Part shown: positions 52,469 through 52,699 of the stretch, piece by piece
Numbering within the stretch: the stretch's first letter is position 1
How the letters are laid out: each line of letters starts with the position of its first letter
Assembly: GCF_947495845.1 (NCBI RefSeq)
Contig: NZ_CANMAO010000028.1
Location: forward strand, 1-52,699
DNA: 52,699 nucleotides
Direction of reading: 5' to 3'
Source: an uncultured Endozoicomonas sp.
GTDB lineage: Bacteria; Pseudomonadota; Gammaproteobacteria; Pseudomonadales; Endozoicomonadaceae
Notes under the pieces: generated by a model
The model's database searches: none
Seen by the model: the letters and a program-made list of their open reading frames with translations, nothing else
Told to the model about the DNA's origin: nothing
Program-made: the position numbers and the translations under genes

Positions 52469-52699
52469 AATCTTACCCTTAAGAATACTACTGACAAATA
52501 AACCAAAAAACGGGTGCAGAGAGTTAACCAAGTAACCATTAGCTGGTGTTATTTTTTATCCGCGGATTACTACCAGAGATTATGTCGCAATTTATGGATG
52601 ACTCAGTCGGGATGTACTGGTGCTATGTACGGGACAAAACATGTAAGAGCATTTGAAAGTTGACTTGGTCGCTTTTTGCACAGTTATTTTTCAGAACCC
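52469..52699. other. AT-rich region upstream of the GTPase
   Basis: No gene seen to the window edge; it presumably holds the GTPase promoter. A 24-codon open frame around 52582 has no supporting features. Confidence 0.45.

Noticed and set aside
1-52699. tRNA, rRNA, CRISPR array or prophage
   Set aside because: No T-arm, acceptor-stem or rRNA patterns, no spaced repeats and no phage structural genes were seen; a covariance search (tRNAscan-SE, Infernal) would be needed to rule out a divergent tRNA.

Overview
The window reads as chromosome of a gammaproteobacterium of the Oceanospirillales. The ffs-dnaX-ybaB-recR block, the nrtR-pncA-pncB block, glnS and cysS with ppiB-lpxH, purE-purK, fabV and a yceJ-yceI pair are ordinary Gammaproteobacteria genes. 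Scattered between them are proteins of eukaryotic type: an inhibitor-of-apoptosis protein with two BIR repeats, a UBA-like region and a RING finger; a protein with the Cys and His/Asn boxes of ubiquitin-specific proteases; and a large protein with a C-terminal J domain. This mix points to an animal-associated, Endozoicomonas-like bacterium. That taxonomic call is inference, because no 16S gene is present.

Layout. 1-3051: the end of an unknown gene and a pitrilysin-type lipoprotein protease. 3109-6135: the J-domain protein on the minus strand and an AT-rich gap of about 800 bp. 6136-12277: 3-hydroxyisobutyryl-CoA hydrolase, tusE, an HNH endonuclease, a Tas-like aldo/keto reductase, a membrane-anchored unknown protein, a LysR regulator, and cytochrome b561 with YceI. 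12457-14061: the USP-like protein. 14362-18142: purE, purK, a PAP2 phosphatase and fabV. 18143-20870: a degraded copy of the fabV 3' end, the IAP gene, and a speG gene killed by one amber codon. 21062-28562: a secreted Ntn hydrolase, a valine/short-chain acyl-CoA operon (thiolase, acyl-CoA dehydrogenase, enoyl-CoA hydratase, mmsB), a NupC transporter and a XapX protein. 28714-31765: an XRE regulator, HU, UspE and OmpW with a perfect FNR box. 31970-38218: miaE, an unknown gene, lpxH-ppiB, glnS and cysS. 38377-43484: NrtR and its target NAD-salvage operon, a yybP-ykoY (Mn2+) riboswitch with an UPF0016 exporter, and a MATE pump. 43698-48002: SRP RNA, dnaX, ybaB, recR and a DUF72 gene. 48124-52699: a small acidic unknown gene cut by a dead IS1 element, OsmC, a DUF819 membrane protein, and a GTPase split by a 7-bp tandem repeat.

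Mobile and repetitive DNA is common. A family of miniature elements of about 180 bp with imperfect terminal inverted repeats occurs three times, each time within about 20 bp of a stop codon. Three other long palindromes lie between genes. The IS1 copy has 23-bp perfect ends and two nonsense codons.

How the genes work together. The acyl-CoA genes at 22394-26751 plus the hydrolase at 6136 cover most of valine catabolism from isobutyryl-CoA to methylmalonate semialdehyde. NrtR, the nicotinamidase and pncB form a self-contained NAD-salvage unit with a visible operator. The IAP (a putative E3 ligase and caspase inhibitor) and the USP-like protein (a putative deubiquitinase) would act on host ubiquitin and cell death. 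They are isolated single genes, not an operon, as expected of effectors gained separately.
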